Shown piece after piece: positions 1 to 7,680 of a DNA stretch of 31,281 nucleotides. The notes beneath the pieces were generated by a model. That model was not told where the DNA came from. It did no database searches and saw only the letters and a program-made list of their open reading frames with translations. The position numbers were made by a program, and so were the translations under genes. Source of the DNA: JANXXV01 sp038230275 (GTDB taxonomy: Bacteria; Acidobacteriota; Terriglobia; Bryobacterales; Bryobacteraceae); contig JBBRNO010000074.1 of assembly GCA_038230275.1 (NCBI GenBank), forward strand, positions 1 to 31,281, in the 5' to 3' direction. Position 1 is the first letter of the stretch. Every line of letters starts with the position of its first letter.

Positions 1-357
1 AACTATGAAAAAGGCTTGCTGGAACTGCGCCGCGTCCTGCGCGGCGGCGGGATGGCGGCGATTCTGGAATTCTCACAACCGCCAAACGCAGCCTTCGCGG
101 CGCTCTACGGCTTCTATTCGCGAAACATTCTGCCGAAGCTGGGCGGCGCACTGTCCGGGTCAAAGGATGCCTACAGTTATCTGCCGGAATCGGTACGGAA
201 GTTTCCTGGCGCGGAAGAACTTGCGGACAAGATGCGTGCCGCGGGCTTTGTCGACGTGCAGTTTGAGCGCATGACGTTCGGAATTGTCGCGTTGCATCTA
301 GGCCGCGTGCTCAATGGCTCGGAGGATCCGGCATCAGTACATCGGCGGGGTGCATGA
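1..357 (+). CDS. ubiE: UbiE/MenG-type quinone C-methyltransferase, C-terminal part (5' end outside window)
   Basis: The frame is open from base 1, so only about the last 118 residues are present. The residues match the C-terminal half of the SAM-dependent demethylmenaquinone/ubiquinone C-methyltransferase family: ELRRVLRGGG near the start, then LEFSQP, the LYGFYSRNILPKLGG block, SYLPESVRKFPG, the AGFVDV segment and the terminal GIVALHLGR motif. The family acts in the last or nearly last step of menaquinone or ubiquinone synthesis at the cytoplasmic membrane. Family members normally stop a few residues after GIVALH; here about 17 extra residues follow GRV and are encoded over the 3' end of the convergent toxin gene. 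A second copy of the ubiE 3' end, with its own stop, lies at 1093-1137, so the native end has apparently been displaced. Family identity is firm; whether the altered tail matters is unknown. Confidence 0.9.
   Translation, partial: NYEKGLLELRRVLRGGGMAAILEFSQPPNAAFAALYGFYSRNILPKLGGALSGSKDAYSYLPESVRKFPGAEELADKMRAAGFVDVQFERMTFGIVALHLGRVLNGSEDPASVHRRGA
289..310 (+). repeat. Direct repeat copy 1 (ubiE 3' end), flanks TA cassette
   Basis: This 22-nt stretch begins GCGTTGCATCT and ends GGCCGCGTGC. It matches 1102-1123 at 21 of 22 positions (A against G at the twelfth). It encodes ALHLGRV in the ubiE frame. The two copies are 813 nt apart and bracket the toxin-antitoxin pair. Confidence 0.85.
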
Positions 358-766
358 CCTCAATATCTGGAAATCGCGAGAAGCCTGTTTTGTCGAACGT
401 CAAAATGGAAGTGAGCTTATGAACTTGCATTGCCGCCACCAGGCGGGCATCGTGGGAAGGCTTGCCGGAGACGGCATACCGGATAACGAGAGACTCCCAA
501 GTTGAATAGATCGCAGGAGTCTCCGGTAGCAAAACGAACATCCCTTTGATCCGTCTCAGTTCGACCGCAGCTTCCGTAGGAGTCAAACCAAGTCCGTTTT
601 GTTCCACCGGCCTGGTAGCAACAACCCATAACTCAACAAGATTTTGCGGAACGATGTGGAGGCGCCTTCCTTGTTCCAGCAACCGCTCCACGGCCCAGGC
701 AACGGTTTCGTATTGAGAGTGGCGCACCTGGAGCGTCCGCAGCAGTGCGCTAGTGTCAATTAGCAC
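311..766 (-). CDS. PIN-domain ribonuclease toxin (VapC-like)
   Basis: A 151-residue PIN domain protein. The four expected acidic metal-binding positions are visible: D4 (LIDTSAL), E45 (LVELWVVATRP), D106 (SHDARLVAA) and D125 (TFDKTGF). PIN toxins of VapBC systems are Mg-dependent endoribonucleases that cut tRNA or rRNA when freed from their antitoxin. The start is GTG at 766; it lies 5 nt after the antitoxin stop, as expected for a coupled TA operon. The gene is convergent with ubiE and its last 47 nt overlap the displaced ubiE tail. The exact RNA target cannot be read from sequence. Confidence 0.85.
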   Translation of the reverse strand: MLIDTSALLRTLQVRHSQYETVAWAVERLLEQGRRLHIVPQNLVELWVVATRPVEQNGLGLTPTEAAVELRRIKGMFVLLPETPAIYSTWESLVIRYAVSGKPSHDARLVAAMQVHKLTSILTFDKTGFSRFPDIEVMHPADVLMPDPPSH

Positions 767-771
767 GCCCG

Positions 772-1035
772 TTACATCCGGTCGGGGTAAATGCTCTCAC
801 GGCTCATAGCCTCTTCCGAGAGGACAGGCGTTTTGGGGTCGTGGCTATCCGCCCAAGCGCGAAACTGTCGTGCCCACTCTTTGGGATCCGTTGTCTGAAG
901 GTGAGCAATAGAGTAGTCCGGAGCGTTCTGCTCAGCCAGTTGCAGTAGCCATCGCTCCACCGAAAGGCCGTGTGCTTCCGCCTGCTGCTGATACAAAGGC
1001 GCGATCTCGTCAGGAATTTCGATCGTCACGGTCAT
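772..1035 (-). CDS. Antitoxin partner of the PIN toxin (VapB-like)
   Basis: An 87-residue protein upstream of the PIN toxin gene. I chose the ATG at 1035, not the longer open frame to 1149, because MTVTIEIPDEIAP is a normal ribbon-helix-helix style N-terminus and AGGAGA lies about 8 nt upstream. The N-terminal half looks like the DNA-binding dimer region (beta strand TVTIEIP followed by LYQQQAEAHGLSVERWLLQLAEQ). The C-terminal part (LSEEAMSRESIYPDRM) is an acidic-to-basic tail of the sort that docks into the PIN toxin active site. TA antitoxins of this kind usually repress their own promoter, which here would lie at about 1040-1100, next to the second ubiE-end copy. Confidence 0.8.
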   Translation of the reverse strand: MTVTIEIPDEIAPLYQQQAEAHGLSVERWLLQLAEQNAPDYSIAHLQTTDPKEWARQFRAWADSHDPKTPVLSEEAMSRESIYPDRM

Positions 1036-1092
1036 CCGTGGAATTCTCCTAGCTCCACAGTAGCGGAAATGAGCCCGCCTGTCATGATCCGT

Positions 1093-1137
1093 GGGATTAC
1101 AGCGTTGCATCTGGGCCGCGTGCGTCCTGTAAAATAG
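1093..1137 (+). pseudogene. Detached copy of the ubiE C-terminus (GIxALHLGRV + stop)
   Basis: Reading from 1093 gives GITALHLGRVRPVK then TAG at 1135-1137. This is the ubiE-family terminal motif, and it ends in a natural way, unlike the extended tail of the ubiE copy at the window start. No ubiE body precedes it: the antitoxin gene begins 57 nt away on the other strand. Further upstream the match to the ubiE copy weakens (only MxxGI agreement). I read this as the original 3' end, or a spare end brought in with the TA cassette. Confidence 0.65.
1102..1123 (+). repeat. Direct repeat copy 2 (ubiE 3' end), flanks TA cassette
   Basis: This is the second copy of the 22-nt repeat (21 of 22 identical to 289-310). 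Both copies are read in the ALHLGRV phase. The arrangement resembles an attachment-site duplication at a gene 3' end. Confidence 0.85.
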
Positions 1138-1140
1138 GCC

Positions 1141-2061
1141 ATGGCGCACCAGTTATCCCGGCGCACGCTGATTGGCGGCGCGGCCGGCACGCTCTCGCTT
1201 GCACCTGCTGCAACGCCTGCCGCCACCAGCAACCACCCTCCGCGATTTTGTGGGTCCAGTTATTCCTACTGACACTTCAAGCGCGAACGCTACCCCATAG
1301 AGAAAGTGATGGAAGACGCTGCGCGCCTTGGCTTCGATGCCGTCGAAGTGCTGCACCGGCAGATGACTGACGAGTCCCCCGAGTATCTGAATCGCCTGAA
1401 GCGTACCGCGCTAACGCATGGTGTCACGCTAGCCATGTTCTCCATCCATCAGGATTTCGTTTCGCCCTGGGCGGATGAACGCGCGCAAGCCATTCGCCAT
1501 ACCCAATACGGCATTGACATGGCCGTCAAGCTGGGCATCCCCGCCGTGCGCATCAACTCCGGGCGATGGCGCACCATCCGTCTGTTTGACGACCTGATGA
1601 AAGCCAAGGGCGATGAGCCACCGATTCCGGGCTACACAGAGAACGACGCCATCGACTGGTGCGTGGAATCGATTCGCGCCTGCTTGCCTGCGGCCGAAAA
1701 AGCCGGCGTGATGCTGATGCTGGAAAATCACTGGGGCATCACCACCAAGACGGAGAACCTGTTCCGCATCGTGGACGCCGTACAGTCGCCGTGGCTTGGC
1801 ATCAATCTGGACATCGGCAATTTTCCAGTCGATCCTTATCCGGAGATCGAGAGGATAGCGCCGCGGGCGGCCATCGTGCATTTCAAAACCTACTTCGGAG
1901 GTGGCGAGTATTACACATTGGACCTCGACTACAAATGCATCGCCGGAATTTTGCGTAAAGCAAATTTCCAGGGATATGTTTCGTTGGAAATGGAAGGCAA
2001 AGAACCACCCGCCACTGCCGTGCCGAAGAGCCTGGAAATCATGCGCGCTGCCTTTGCCTAA
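1141..2061 (+). pseudogene. Tat-exported sugar isomerase/epimerase-like TIM barrel, interrupted by in-frame TGA
   Basis: One frame runs from ATG 1141 to TAA 2059-2061 and is broken by a single TGA at 1270-1272. The first 43 codons start with a twin-arginine signal (SRRTLIGGAAG), then CGSSYSY; after the stop the frame continues HFKRERYPIEKVMEDAARLGFDAVEVLHRQM. The rest is a clear xylose-isomerase-like TIM barrel (AP endonuclease family 2 fold) with likely metal ligands in MLENHWG, NLDIGNFP, VHFKTYF and LEMEG. The position of the stop fits a Trp codon (TGG changed to TGA; the family commonly reads YWHF there, from memory). A protein initiated at GTG 1306 or ATG 1309 would lack the signal peptide and the first barrel strand. 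It may be a fresh pseudogene, a sequencing error, or a readthrough gene; I favour the first two. The 3' end overlaps the convergent dehydrogenase gene by 4 nt. Confidence 0.75.
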
Positions 2062-2993
2062 TCAGGCTTGGCGAAAGACGATCCCAGGAATTGCAAAACG
2101 AAACTATCGCGGCGGGCCTTCACTGCCGCCGCGTCTTTCTTCGACCAATCGTAAAAGCCCTTCCCGGTCTTCACGCCAAGATCTCCTCGCGTCACCAAAT
2201 CGCGCATCAATTGCGGCGCGCGCGGTTCGGCGTACAAGTCCGTCGACACGTAGTCCACGATGCTCATCCCCATGTCGAGCCCGACCATATCCTGATGCTC
2301 AAAGATTCCGTACACCGGCAAACGCAGGCCGAACCCGGACTTCGCCGCTAGGTCCACATCCTCTACATCGGCAATACCTTCCTGCACAATGTTCACCGCC
2401 TCGCGCACCAGCGCCATTTGCAGCCGGTTGCCCAGTTGCCCCGGACGATCTTTCTTTACGATCACCGGCACTTTTCCGCAAGCCAGTAATAATTCGCGCA
2501 ACGCCTGCACCACGTGGTCCGCCGTCTTCTCACCCTTCACCAATTCCACCAGCGGCATCAGGTGCGGCGGATTCCAGAAGTGAGTAGTCAATACCCGCTC
2601 CGGCCGCGTGCAACGTTCGGCAATTGCCGTGATGCTCAATCCCGACGTGTTACTCGCCAGCACCGCGCCGGGCTTTGCAATCGCGTCCATACGGGCAAAC
2701 AAATCCTGCTTGAACAACATGTTTTCCGGGGCCGATTCCACCACCAGATCCGCATTGGAAATGGCATCGTCAAAGTCCGTGGATGCGGTGATGTTCTCCA
2801 GCGCCCACTGACTCTTCTCCGCGCTGGCCAGACCGTTTGCCTCAAGCAGCGCGAGTTGTTGCCGTGCCACCGCCAGACCTTTCGCTGCGCCTTCTTCAGT
2901 GCGGCTCAATATCGCCGGTTTCACGCCGCCAAGCGCAAGAGTGACCGCGATGCCGGGCCCCATCATGCCGGAGCCGATTACAGTTGCATTCAT
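2058..2993 (-). CDS. 3-hydroxyacyl-CoA dehydrogenase family protein
   Basis: A 311-residue NAD-dependent dehydrogenase of the 3-hydroxyacyl/3-hydroxybutyryl-CoA type. The N-terminal Rossmann motif is GSGMMG (residues 8-12 region), the ADLVVESAPEN segment follows, then SNTSGLSIT (around 114-122) and the catalytic His138 in HFWNPPHLMPLVE with Glu150. The C-terminal helical domain contains GNRLQMALVREA and ends with the usual TGKGFYDW. Length matches the short single-function form (about 280-320), not the FadB fusion. It is the last gene of a likely operon with the cupin-like gene (11-nt gap) and the MFS transporter. The substrate is uncertain: HFWNPPHLMP differs from the standard HFFNPxPxMKLVE, so a non-fatty hydroxy acid or hydroxyacid-CoA from the transported compound is possible. 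Confidence 0.88.
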   Translation of the reverse strand: MNATVIGSGMMGPGIAVTLALGGVKPAILSRTEEGAAKGLAVARQQLALLEANGLASAEKSQWALENITASTDFDDAISNADLVVESAPENMLFKQDLFARMDAIAKPGAVLASNTSGLSITAIAERCTRPERVLTTHFWNPPHLMPLVELVKGEKTADHVVQALRELLLACGKVPVIVKKDRPGQLGNRLQMALVREAVNIVQEGIADVEDVDLAAKSGFGLRLPVYGIFEHQDMVGLDMGMSIVDYVSTDLYAEPRAPQLMRDLVTRGDLGVKTGKGFYDWSKKDAAAVKARRDSFVLQFLGSSFAKPD

Positions 2994-3004
2994 GAATGGT
3001 TGTC

Positions 3005-3376
3005 CTATTTCACTTCAATGGTCAGCGTACGGTACGGCTTCGCGCCAAGGTTCGTTAATACCGGCGCGTCTTCGCCCTTGTCATGCCAGATCACGTCGCC
3101 TGATTTGCGCTCGCGGACTGTTCTCTCGCCGGTGGCAGAGTCCTTGCGCTCGTACTTGCAGTCGTCCAGAAACACAATCACTTGGTCAGTCGGACGGGTA
3201 TACCGCTCTCGTGGCACGCCTGGTGCGTACGTTACTGTTGTTGCTTTCACTCGCTTGTTGTCCAATTTCACCTCCGACGGCAGAGCCGCAAATCCGAAGC
3301 TAAAAACCGCCAGCAGCGTCAGTGCGGATGACGCTGCCGCGGTGAACAGGATGGTCTTTTTCATATCACTAAACAT
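3005..3376 (-). CDS. Secreted small cupin-like protein
   Basis: A 123-residue protein with an N-terminal signal peptide (MKKTILFTAAASSALTLLAVF) and a single small beta-barrel-like region: VTYAPGVPRERYTRPTDQVIVFL, SGDVIWHDKGEDAP, LTNLGAKPYRTLTIEV. This spacing (PG, V-V-L strand, G-D-V, N-x-G-x-x-P, terminal E-V) is typical of one-domain cupins, although the metal-binding His residues of the first cupin motif are mostly absent. I chose ATG 3376 because GAGGAAG lies about 8 nt upstream; ATG 3364 (MKK) is the alternative. The 5' end overlaps the MFS stop by 8 nt, so it is likely translationally coupled to the transporter. Function unknown. Confidence 0.65.
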   Translation of the reverse strand: MFSDMKKTILFTAAASSALTLLAVFSFGFAALPSEVKLDNKRVKATTVTYAPGVPRERYTRPTDQVIVFLDDCKYERKDSATGERTVRERKSGDVIWHDKGEDAPVLTNLGAKPYRTLTIEVK

Positions 3377-4619
3377 ACTTCTTCCTCACCAGAAAAGCAT
3401 AAGACGCCACGCCGGTAATCAGAATCAGCCAGATGGCTTGCATCGGCGCATCGTAACTGCCGGTTTTCTGAATAAGCCAGCCGCTGAACCACGCGGCCAC
3501 AATGCCGGAGAAGTTCGACGCGAAGTTTTGCAAACCCGCGATGCGGCCCATGGCGGCCCCGGGCATCAGCGTTTGCGTCAGCGCCCAGTAATTGCCCGTA
3601 GCCAGGCCCAGCCCGGCGAGTGACAGAATGGCGAAGGTCAACGCTACCTCATTTGAGTTGCTCATGGCCCCGATAATTTCGGTGGACGCCACCAGAAATC
3701 CGGCGATGGTAAAGCGCTTTCGAATTGTTACCGGGTCCGCGCCCTTTGCAATCAGCCGGTCGGCAAACCAGCCCGCGGTGATGGCGGTCACCGCCATGCC
3801 CGTGAAGGTGAAGAACGTGTAGATCGCCATATCCTTCTGTGTCAGGTGCCGCCGGTTTACGAAATAGAGCGGCAGCCACGTCATGTTGAAGTAGACGAAA
3901 TAGTTGTAGCAAAACGTACCGATCATGATGCCGTAGATCACCGGCGAACGGAATATCGAACTAAACGGAACCACCGGTCCAGTGGAGGCTTGCGTGGATT
4001 CCGCTTCCAAGGTCCGGTCGTCGTTGCGGACCATCAGTGCCCACGGAATTAGCCACACCAAGGCGCCAAACCCGAGGATGGCGAACATGCTGCGCCATCC
4101 GAACTGGGCCAGCAGCAGCACAGCCAATGGCGTTCCGATAGCCGGACCCATTTTCGCGCCCGCGAACAAAATGCCCACCGCCAGGCCGCGTTGATGCTCA
4201 TGCACGTTGTAGCGGATCCAGCGAAGGCTGGCCGGCGTCACCACCGATTCGCCCACGCCCAGCAACAACCGCAATCCCACCAACTGGCTAAACGAACTGC
4301 TCAATGCCGTACCTGCCGAAACCAGGCTCCAGAAAATGAACGCAATGAAGTACGGCATTTTCACGCCGTAGCGGTCCACCACGTATCCGGCCGGAACTTG
4401 CAGAAATGCGTACGACCAGAAGAACGCCGACTGCAATGCCCCTACATCCTGACTGTTGAGGTGGAACAGTTGCCGGAATTCCGGCACAGTCAGGGCCGCC
4501 GTGATGTTCGACCGGTCCACGTATGAGATGATCATGCCGAGGAACAGCAGACCGACGATGGACCATCGGTGTGCCGGTGTCAATGGTTTCGTTTTGATGG
4601 AGAGCAAGTGTACGGTCAA
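3369..4619 (-). CDS. MFS transporter, anion:cation symporter (ACS) family
   Basis: A 12-helix major facilitator protein with the ACS-family signature near helix 1 (SYVDRSNITAAL), the helix 2-3 loop DRYGVKMPYF, GVGESVVTPASLRWI, and the long central loop before PVIYGIMIGTFCYNYFVYF. Relatives carry hexuronates, galactonate, glucarate or other organic anions with protons. The open frame extends to a GTG at 4691, but those residues are not family-like and the GTG sits inside a palindrome (4685-4699). I prefer TTG 4619, which has GGGAG 10 nt upstream; TTG 4607 is another option. It leads an operon with the cupin-like and dehydrogenase genes, so uptake and oxidation of a hydroxy or sugar acid is a fair guess. 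Confidence 0.82.
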   Translation of the reverse strand: MTVHLLSIKTKPLTPAHRWSIVGLLFLGMIISYVDRSNITAALTVPEFRQLFHLNSQDVGALQSAFFWSYAFLQVPAGYVVDRYGVKMPYFIAFIFWSLVSAGTALSSSFSQLVGLRLLLGVGESVVTPASLRWIRYNVHEHQRGLAVGILFAGAKMGPAIGTPLAVLLLAQFGWRSMFAILGFGALVWLIPWALMVRNDDRTLEAESTQASTGPVVPFSSIFRSPVIYGIMIGTFCYNYFVYFNMTWLPLYFVNRRHLTQKDMAIYTFFTFTGMAVTAITAGWFADRLIAKGADPVTIRKRFTIAGFLVASTEIIGAMSNSNEVALTFAILSLAGLGLATGNYWALTQTLMPGAAMGRIAGLQNFASNFSGIVAAWFSGWLIQKTGSYDAPMQAIWLILITGVASYAFLVRKKYV

Positions 4620-4684
4620 AATATCACAACTCCCGAAGCTAAAACACCAAACCCGAAAATGTTTGTTGCCTCGCTGCGTTTCAA

Positions 4685-4699
4685 CTGCCACAATGGCAG
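4685..4699. promoter_or_regulatory. 15-bp inverted repeat in the MFS/glgC divergent spacer
   Basis: CTGCCA-CAA-TGGCAG is a perfect 6-bp palindrome with a 3-nt centre, located between the divergent MFS operon and glgC (34 nt before the glgC ATG). Its position would suit an operator for either gene. No repressor gene is adjacent, so this is only a candidate site. Confidence 0.35.
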
Positions 4700-4732
4700 G
4701 TTAGTCCACAACAAAACCGAGGATCGACGATA

Positions 4733-5986
4733 ATGCAACTCCGAGTACTTGCATTTGTTCTGGCCGGCGGCAAGGGCACCCGGCTCTACCCCCTGACTAA
4801 AGAGCGCGCCAAGCCCGCTGTTCCTTTCGGCGGCCGGTACAGGATTATCGATTTCGTGCTCAGCAACCTGCTGAACTCGGGCATCTATTCCAGTTATGTG
4901 CTAATTCAATTCAAGAGTCAGTCGCTGCTGCAGCACTTGCGCGATGGTTGGGAATCGAACAGTCTGCTGAAAAGCCACTTCATTATTCCCGTGCCTGCGC
5001 AGATGCGGTCCCTTGGGGAGACGTGGTACCGGGGCACTGCGGATGCCATTTATCAGAACATCAACTTAATTGAACAGGCCGATCCCCATCTGGTGGTAAT
5101 CTTCGGCGCCGATCACATCTATCGCATGAACATCCGCGAGATGATTGAATATCACGAACAGAAGCGCGCGCAAGTAACCGTTGCGGCCATCCCGGTGAAC
5201 AAGGAACTTTCCAGTGAGTTCGGCGTCATAGAGACTTCCCCGGAAGGCGCCATCGTCGGCTTTCATGAAAAGAATCCCGACGCCCCCACCATGCCGGACG
5301 ATCCGGACCGCGTGTACGCGTCGATGGGGAATTATGTATTTTCCACCGGCACATTGCTGCGGGAACTGTACGCCGACGCTGCGAATGAGGAAAGCTCCCA
5401 CGATTTCGGCCGCGACATTCTGCCGTCGCTCATCGGACGCTCGGAAATGTTCGCCTACGATTTCAACACCAACCGCATCCCCGGCGACCCTCCCGGTGCG
5501 GAAGTCTACTGGCGCGATGTAGGAACCATTGATGCCTACTACGAGGCGAATATGGACCTGCGTGCGGTTTCGCCGGTCCTGAATCTGTACAACAGACAGT
5601 GGCCGCTGCGCACGGCCGGCTACTCGGATCCGCCGGCCAAGACGACGTTCGACGACGAGGGCCGCCGCGGTCAAGCCATCGATTCCATCGTCGCTGGCGG
5701 CACCATTCTCTCCGGAGGCTCAGTGAGGAATTCGGTGCTTGGCCGCGGTGTGCGCATCCACACGGGCGCCACGGTGGAGGATTCCATCATCTTCGACAAC
5801 TGCGACATCGGCCGCCGCGCAAAGATCCGCCGGGCGATTCTGGACAAGAATGTACGTGTGCCGGAAGACGCGCAGATCGGCTACGATCTGGAAAAAGACA
5901 GGCACTTTCACCACGTTACTGAAAGCGGCATTGTAGTGGTGGACGGTCACCGCAGCACGGTGGAAATCGCTAGCCTGGATATTTAA
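4733..5986 (+). CDS. glgC: Glucose-1-phosphate adenylyltransferase
   Basis: A 417-residue ADP-glucose pyrophosphorylase, the committed step of bacterial glycogen synthesis (ATP + glucose-1-phosphate to ADP-glucose + PPi). The nucleotidyltransferase domain opens with LAGGKGTRLYPLTKERAKPAVPFGG (about 11-34; positions give the ATP loop and the sugar-phosphate Lys region), followed by YRIIDFVLSNLLNSG, WYRGTADAIYQN (98-109), and the catalytic GADHIYRM (125-132). The C-terminal third shows the left-handed beta-helix repeats (ILSGGSVRNSVLGRGVRI, VEDSIIFDNCDIG, AILDKNVRVP) found in allosteric GlgC. Full length for the family. No other glycogen gene is adjacent, and it is transcribed away from the MFS operon. 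Confidence 0.96.
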   Translation: MQLRVLAFVLAGGKGTRLYPLTKERAKPAVPFGGRYRIIDFVLSNLLNSGIYSSYVLIQFKSQSLLQHLRDGWESNSLLKSHFIIPVPAQMRSLGETWYRGTADAIYQNINLIEQADPHLVVIFGADHIYRMNIREMIEYHEQKRAQVTVAAIPVNKELSSEFGVIETSPEGAIVGFHEKNPDAPTMPDDPDRVYASMGNYVFSTGTLLRELYADAANEESSHDFGRDILPSLIGRSEMFAYDFNTNRIPGDPPGAEVYWRDVGTIDAYYEANMDLRAVSPVLNLYNRQWPLRTAGYSDPPAKTTFDDEGRRGQAIDSIVAGGTILSGGSVRNSVLGRGVRIHTGATVEDSIIFDNCDIGRRAKIRRAILDKNVRVPEDAQIGYDLEKDRHFHHVTESGIVVVDGHRSTVEIASLDI

Positions 5987-6000
5987 CTGAGCCGCGACCG

Positions 6001-7680
6001 TTAGGAAGCGGTTCTAGCCGGCTCCAATTTCGAAACCAACACGCCCGTTGCCAGCACTACCAGGCAGCCGATCACGTTGTACCAGAGAAACGAGATGCTG
6101 GTGAAGCGATTGGCCGCGAAGATGGCGGCTTCCCCGGCGATTACGCCCGCAAAGGCTCCGTTAGCGCCCACTCTCGGGAAGAAAAACGCGAGTACGAACA
6201 CGCCCAGCATTCCGCCGTAGAATAGCGACCCGATCATATTCACGGCTTCGATCAACGCACCAAATCCGCCACCCCGCCCGGCGAAGATCACCGCGTACAC
6301 TCCCCAGAATACCGTGGCGATTCGCGACGCCCACAGATAGTGGCGGTCCGTGGCCGACTTGCGGAAGTGCCGCTTATAAACGTCGATCACGGTCACCGTC
6401 GCCAGGGAGTTGATCTCGCCGGACACCGCCGACATGGCCGCTGAAAAGATCACCGCGATGATCAGGCCCACCACTCCAGCCGGCAGATAGTTCGTTACGA
6501 AACTGAGAAAAATGTAGTTCGTATCGTTGAAGCCGGCGGACCCGCGGGCCTTGTCCACCAGCTTCGCCCCGTCCTGCCGTGCGGCATCGAAATTTCTCTG
6601 CGTGGATCGCAGTTCTTCCAGATCGGCCGGTGACGTCGCGCCGCGATGTTTCGCGTCCAGATAGCGCTGGGCTGCTTGTTTTCGAGCTTCAAACGCGGCG
6701 TTGTAGCGATCTTCCACCGGTTTATATTCGACGGACTGCGCGATGCGTCCCATCTCCACCGGATGGAAGATCACCGGCGGCTTCACGAACATGAACAACA
6801 CGAAAACCATGGCGCCGATGAACAGGATGAAGAACTGCATCGGGATCTTGGCCATCGCGTTGAACAACAAGCTCAACCGGCTTTGGGCGATGGATTTTCC
6901 GGTGAGGTAGCGCTGCACTTGCGATTGATCGCATCCAAAATAGGCCAACGCCAGAAACATCCCGCCAATCAAGCCGCTCCAAAGGTTATAGCGGTTGTTC
7001 CAATCGAAGTGCGTATCCACTGCTTTCAGCTTTCCGAATGCCCCGGCCAATGTCACTGCGTCTAGAAAACTCACTTCATCCGGCATCAGGTGAATGGCCA
7101 TGAACAACGCGAGAATCAGCGCAACGAAAATCACCGCCATCTGCTGCACGTCGGCCCAGGTAATGGCCTTGATGCCGCCCGTTGTGGTGTAAAGCACTAC
7201 CAGGCTTCCCATCAAAATGGTGGTGGTTTGGTCAGACCAACCGAGAATCACCGACAGCACCACCGCGGGCGCGTAGAGCGCCAAACCCGCGGCCAGTCCG
7301 CGCTGGATCAGGAAGATTGCGCTCACCAGCGCGCGGGTCTTCGCGTCAAAGCGATTCTCCAAATACTCGTACGCGGTATATACCTTGGCCCGATGAAAAA
7401 TAGGAACGGCGGTGGCCGACAAAATCACCATGGCCACCGGTAGCCCAAAGTAGAACTGTACAAACCTCATGCCATCCACGTAAGACTGGCCGGTGGTTGA
7501 GATGAACGTGATGGCGCTGGCCTGCGTCGCCATGATGGACAGCCCCATGGCATACCACGGCATGGTGCGTCCCGCCAGCATGTAATCGTTGACGGTCCCG
7601 CTCTTTCGGCCTCGCCACAGGCCATAGGAAACCAGAAACGTGAGCCAACCGAACATCACCACCCAATCGAGCGGCTTCAT
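6001..7680 (-). CDS. Sodium:solute symporter (SSS family) with a soluble insert
   Basis: A 559-residue SSS symporter starting at ATG 7680; the longer open frame to 7764 overlaps the small upstream gene and is not family-like. Hallmarks: N-terminal DYMLAGRTMPWYAMGLSIMATQ, GGIKAITWADVQQ (168-180), and GCDQSQVQRYLTGKS (249-263). A charged, soluble insert of about 80 residues (roughly 302-385, rich in Arg, Ala, Glu and Gln) sits between two membrane helices, before NYIFLSFVTNYLPAGVVGLIIAVIFSAAMSAVSGEINSLATV. SSS proteins import sugars, sialic acid, amino acids or nucleosides with Na+. Its ATG overlaps the stop of a 41-residue membrane protein gene (ATGA), in one operon with a PIG-L deacetylase, so an N-acetylated or amino sugar is a reasonable substrate guess. 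Confidence 0.92.
   Translation of the reverse strand: MKPLDWVVMFGWLTFLVSYGLWRGRKSGTVNDYMLAGRTMPWYAMGLSIMATQASAITFISTTGQSYVDGMRFVQFYFGLPVAMVILSATAVPIFHRAKVYTAYEYLENRFDAKTRALVSAIFLIQRGLAAGLALYAPAVVLSVILGWSDQTTTILMGSLVVLYTTTGGIKAITWADVQQMAVIFVALILALFMAIHLMPDEVSFLDAVTLAGAFGKLKAVDTHFDWNNRYNLWSGLIGGMFLALAYFGCDQSQVQRYLTGKSIAQSRLSLLFNAMAKIPMQFFILFIGAMVFVLFMFVKPPVIFHPVEMGRIAQSVEYKPVEDRYNAAFEARKQAAQRYLDAKHRGATSPADLEELRSTQRNFDAARQDGAKLVDKARGSAGFNDTNYIFLSFVTNYLPAGVVGLIIAVIFSAAMSAVSGEINSLATVTVIDVYKRHFRKSATDRHYLWASRIATVFWGVYAVIFAGRGGGFGALIEAVNMIGSLFYGGMLGVFVLAFFFPRVGANGAFAGVIAGEAAIFAANRFTSISFLWYNVIGCLVVLATGVLVSKLEPARTAS

Noticed and set aside
1036..1149. Longer antitoxin start at 1149
   Set aside because: The extra 38 residues are non-family and include the duplicated ubiE end; the internal ATG at 1035 has a proper SD.
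5066..5674. 202-codon minus-strand ORF opposite glgC
   Set aside because: Antisense shadow of a certain gene; low-complexity and no recognisable domain.
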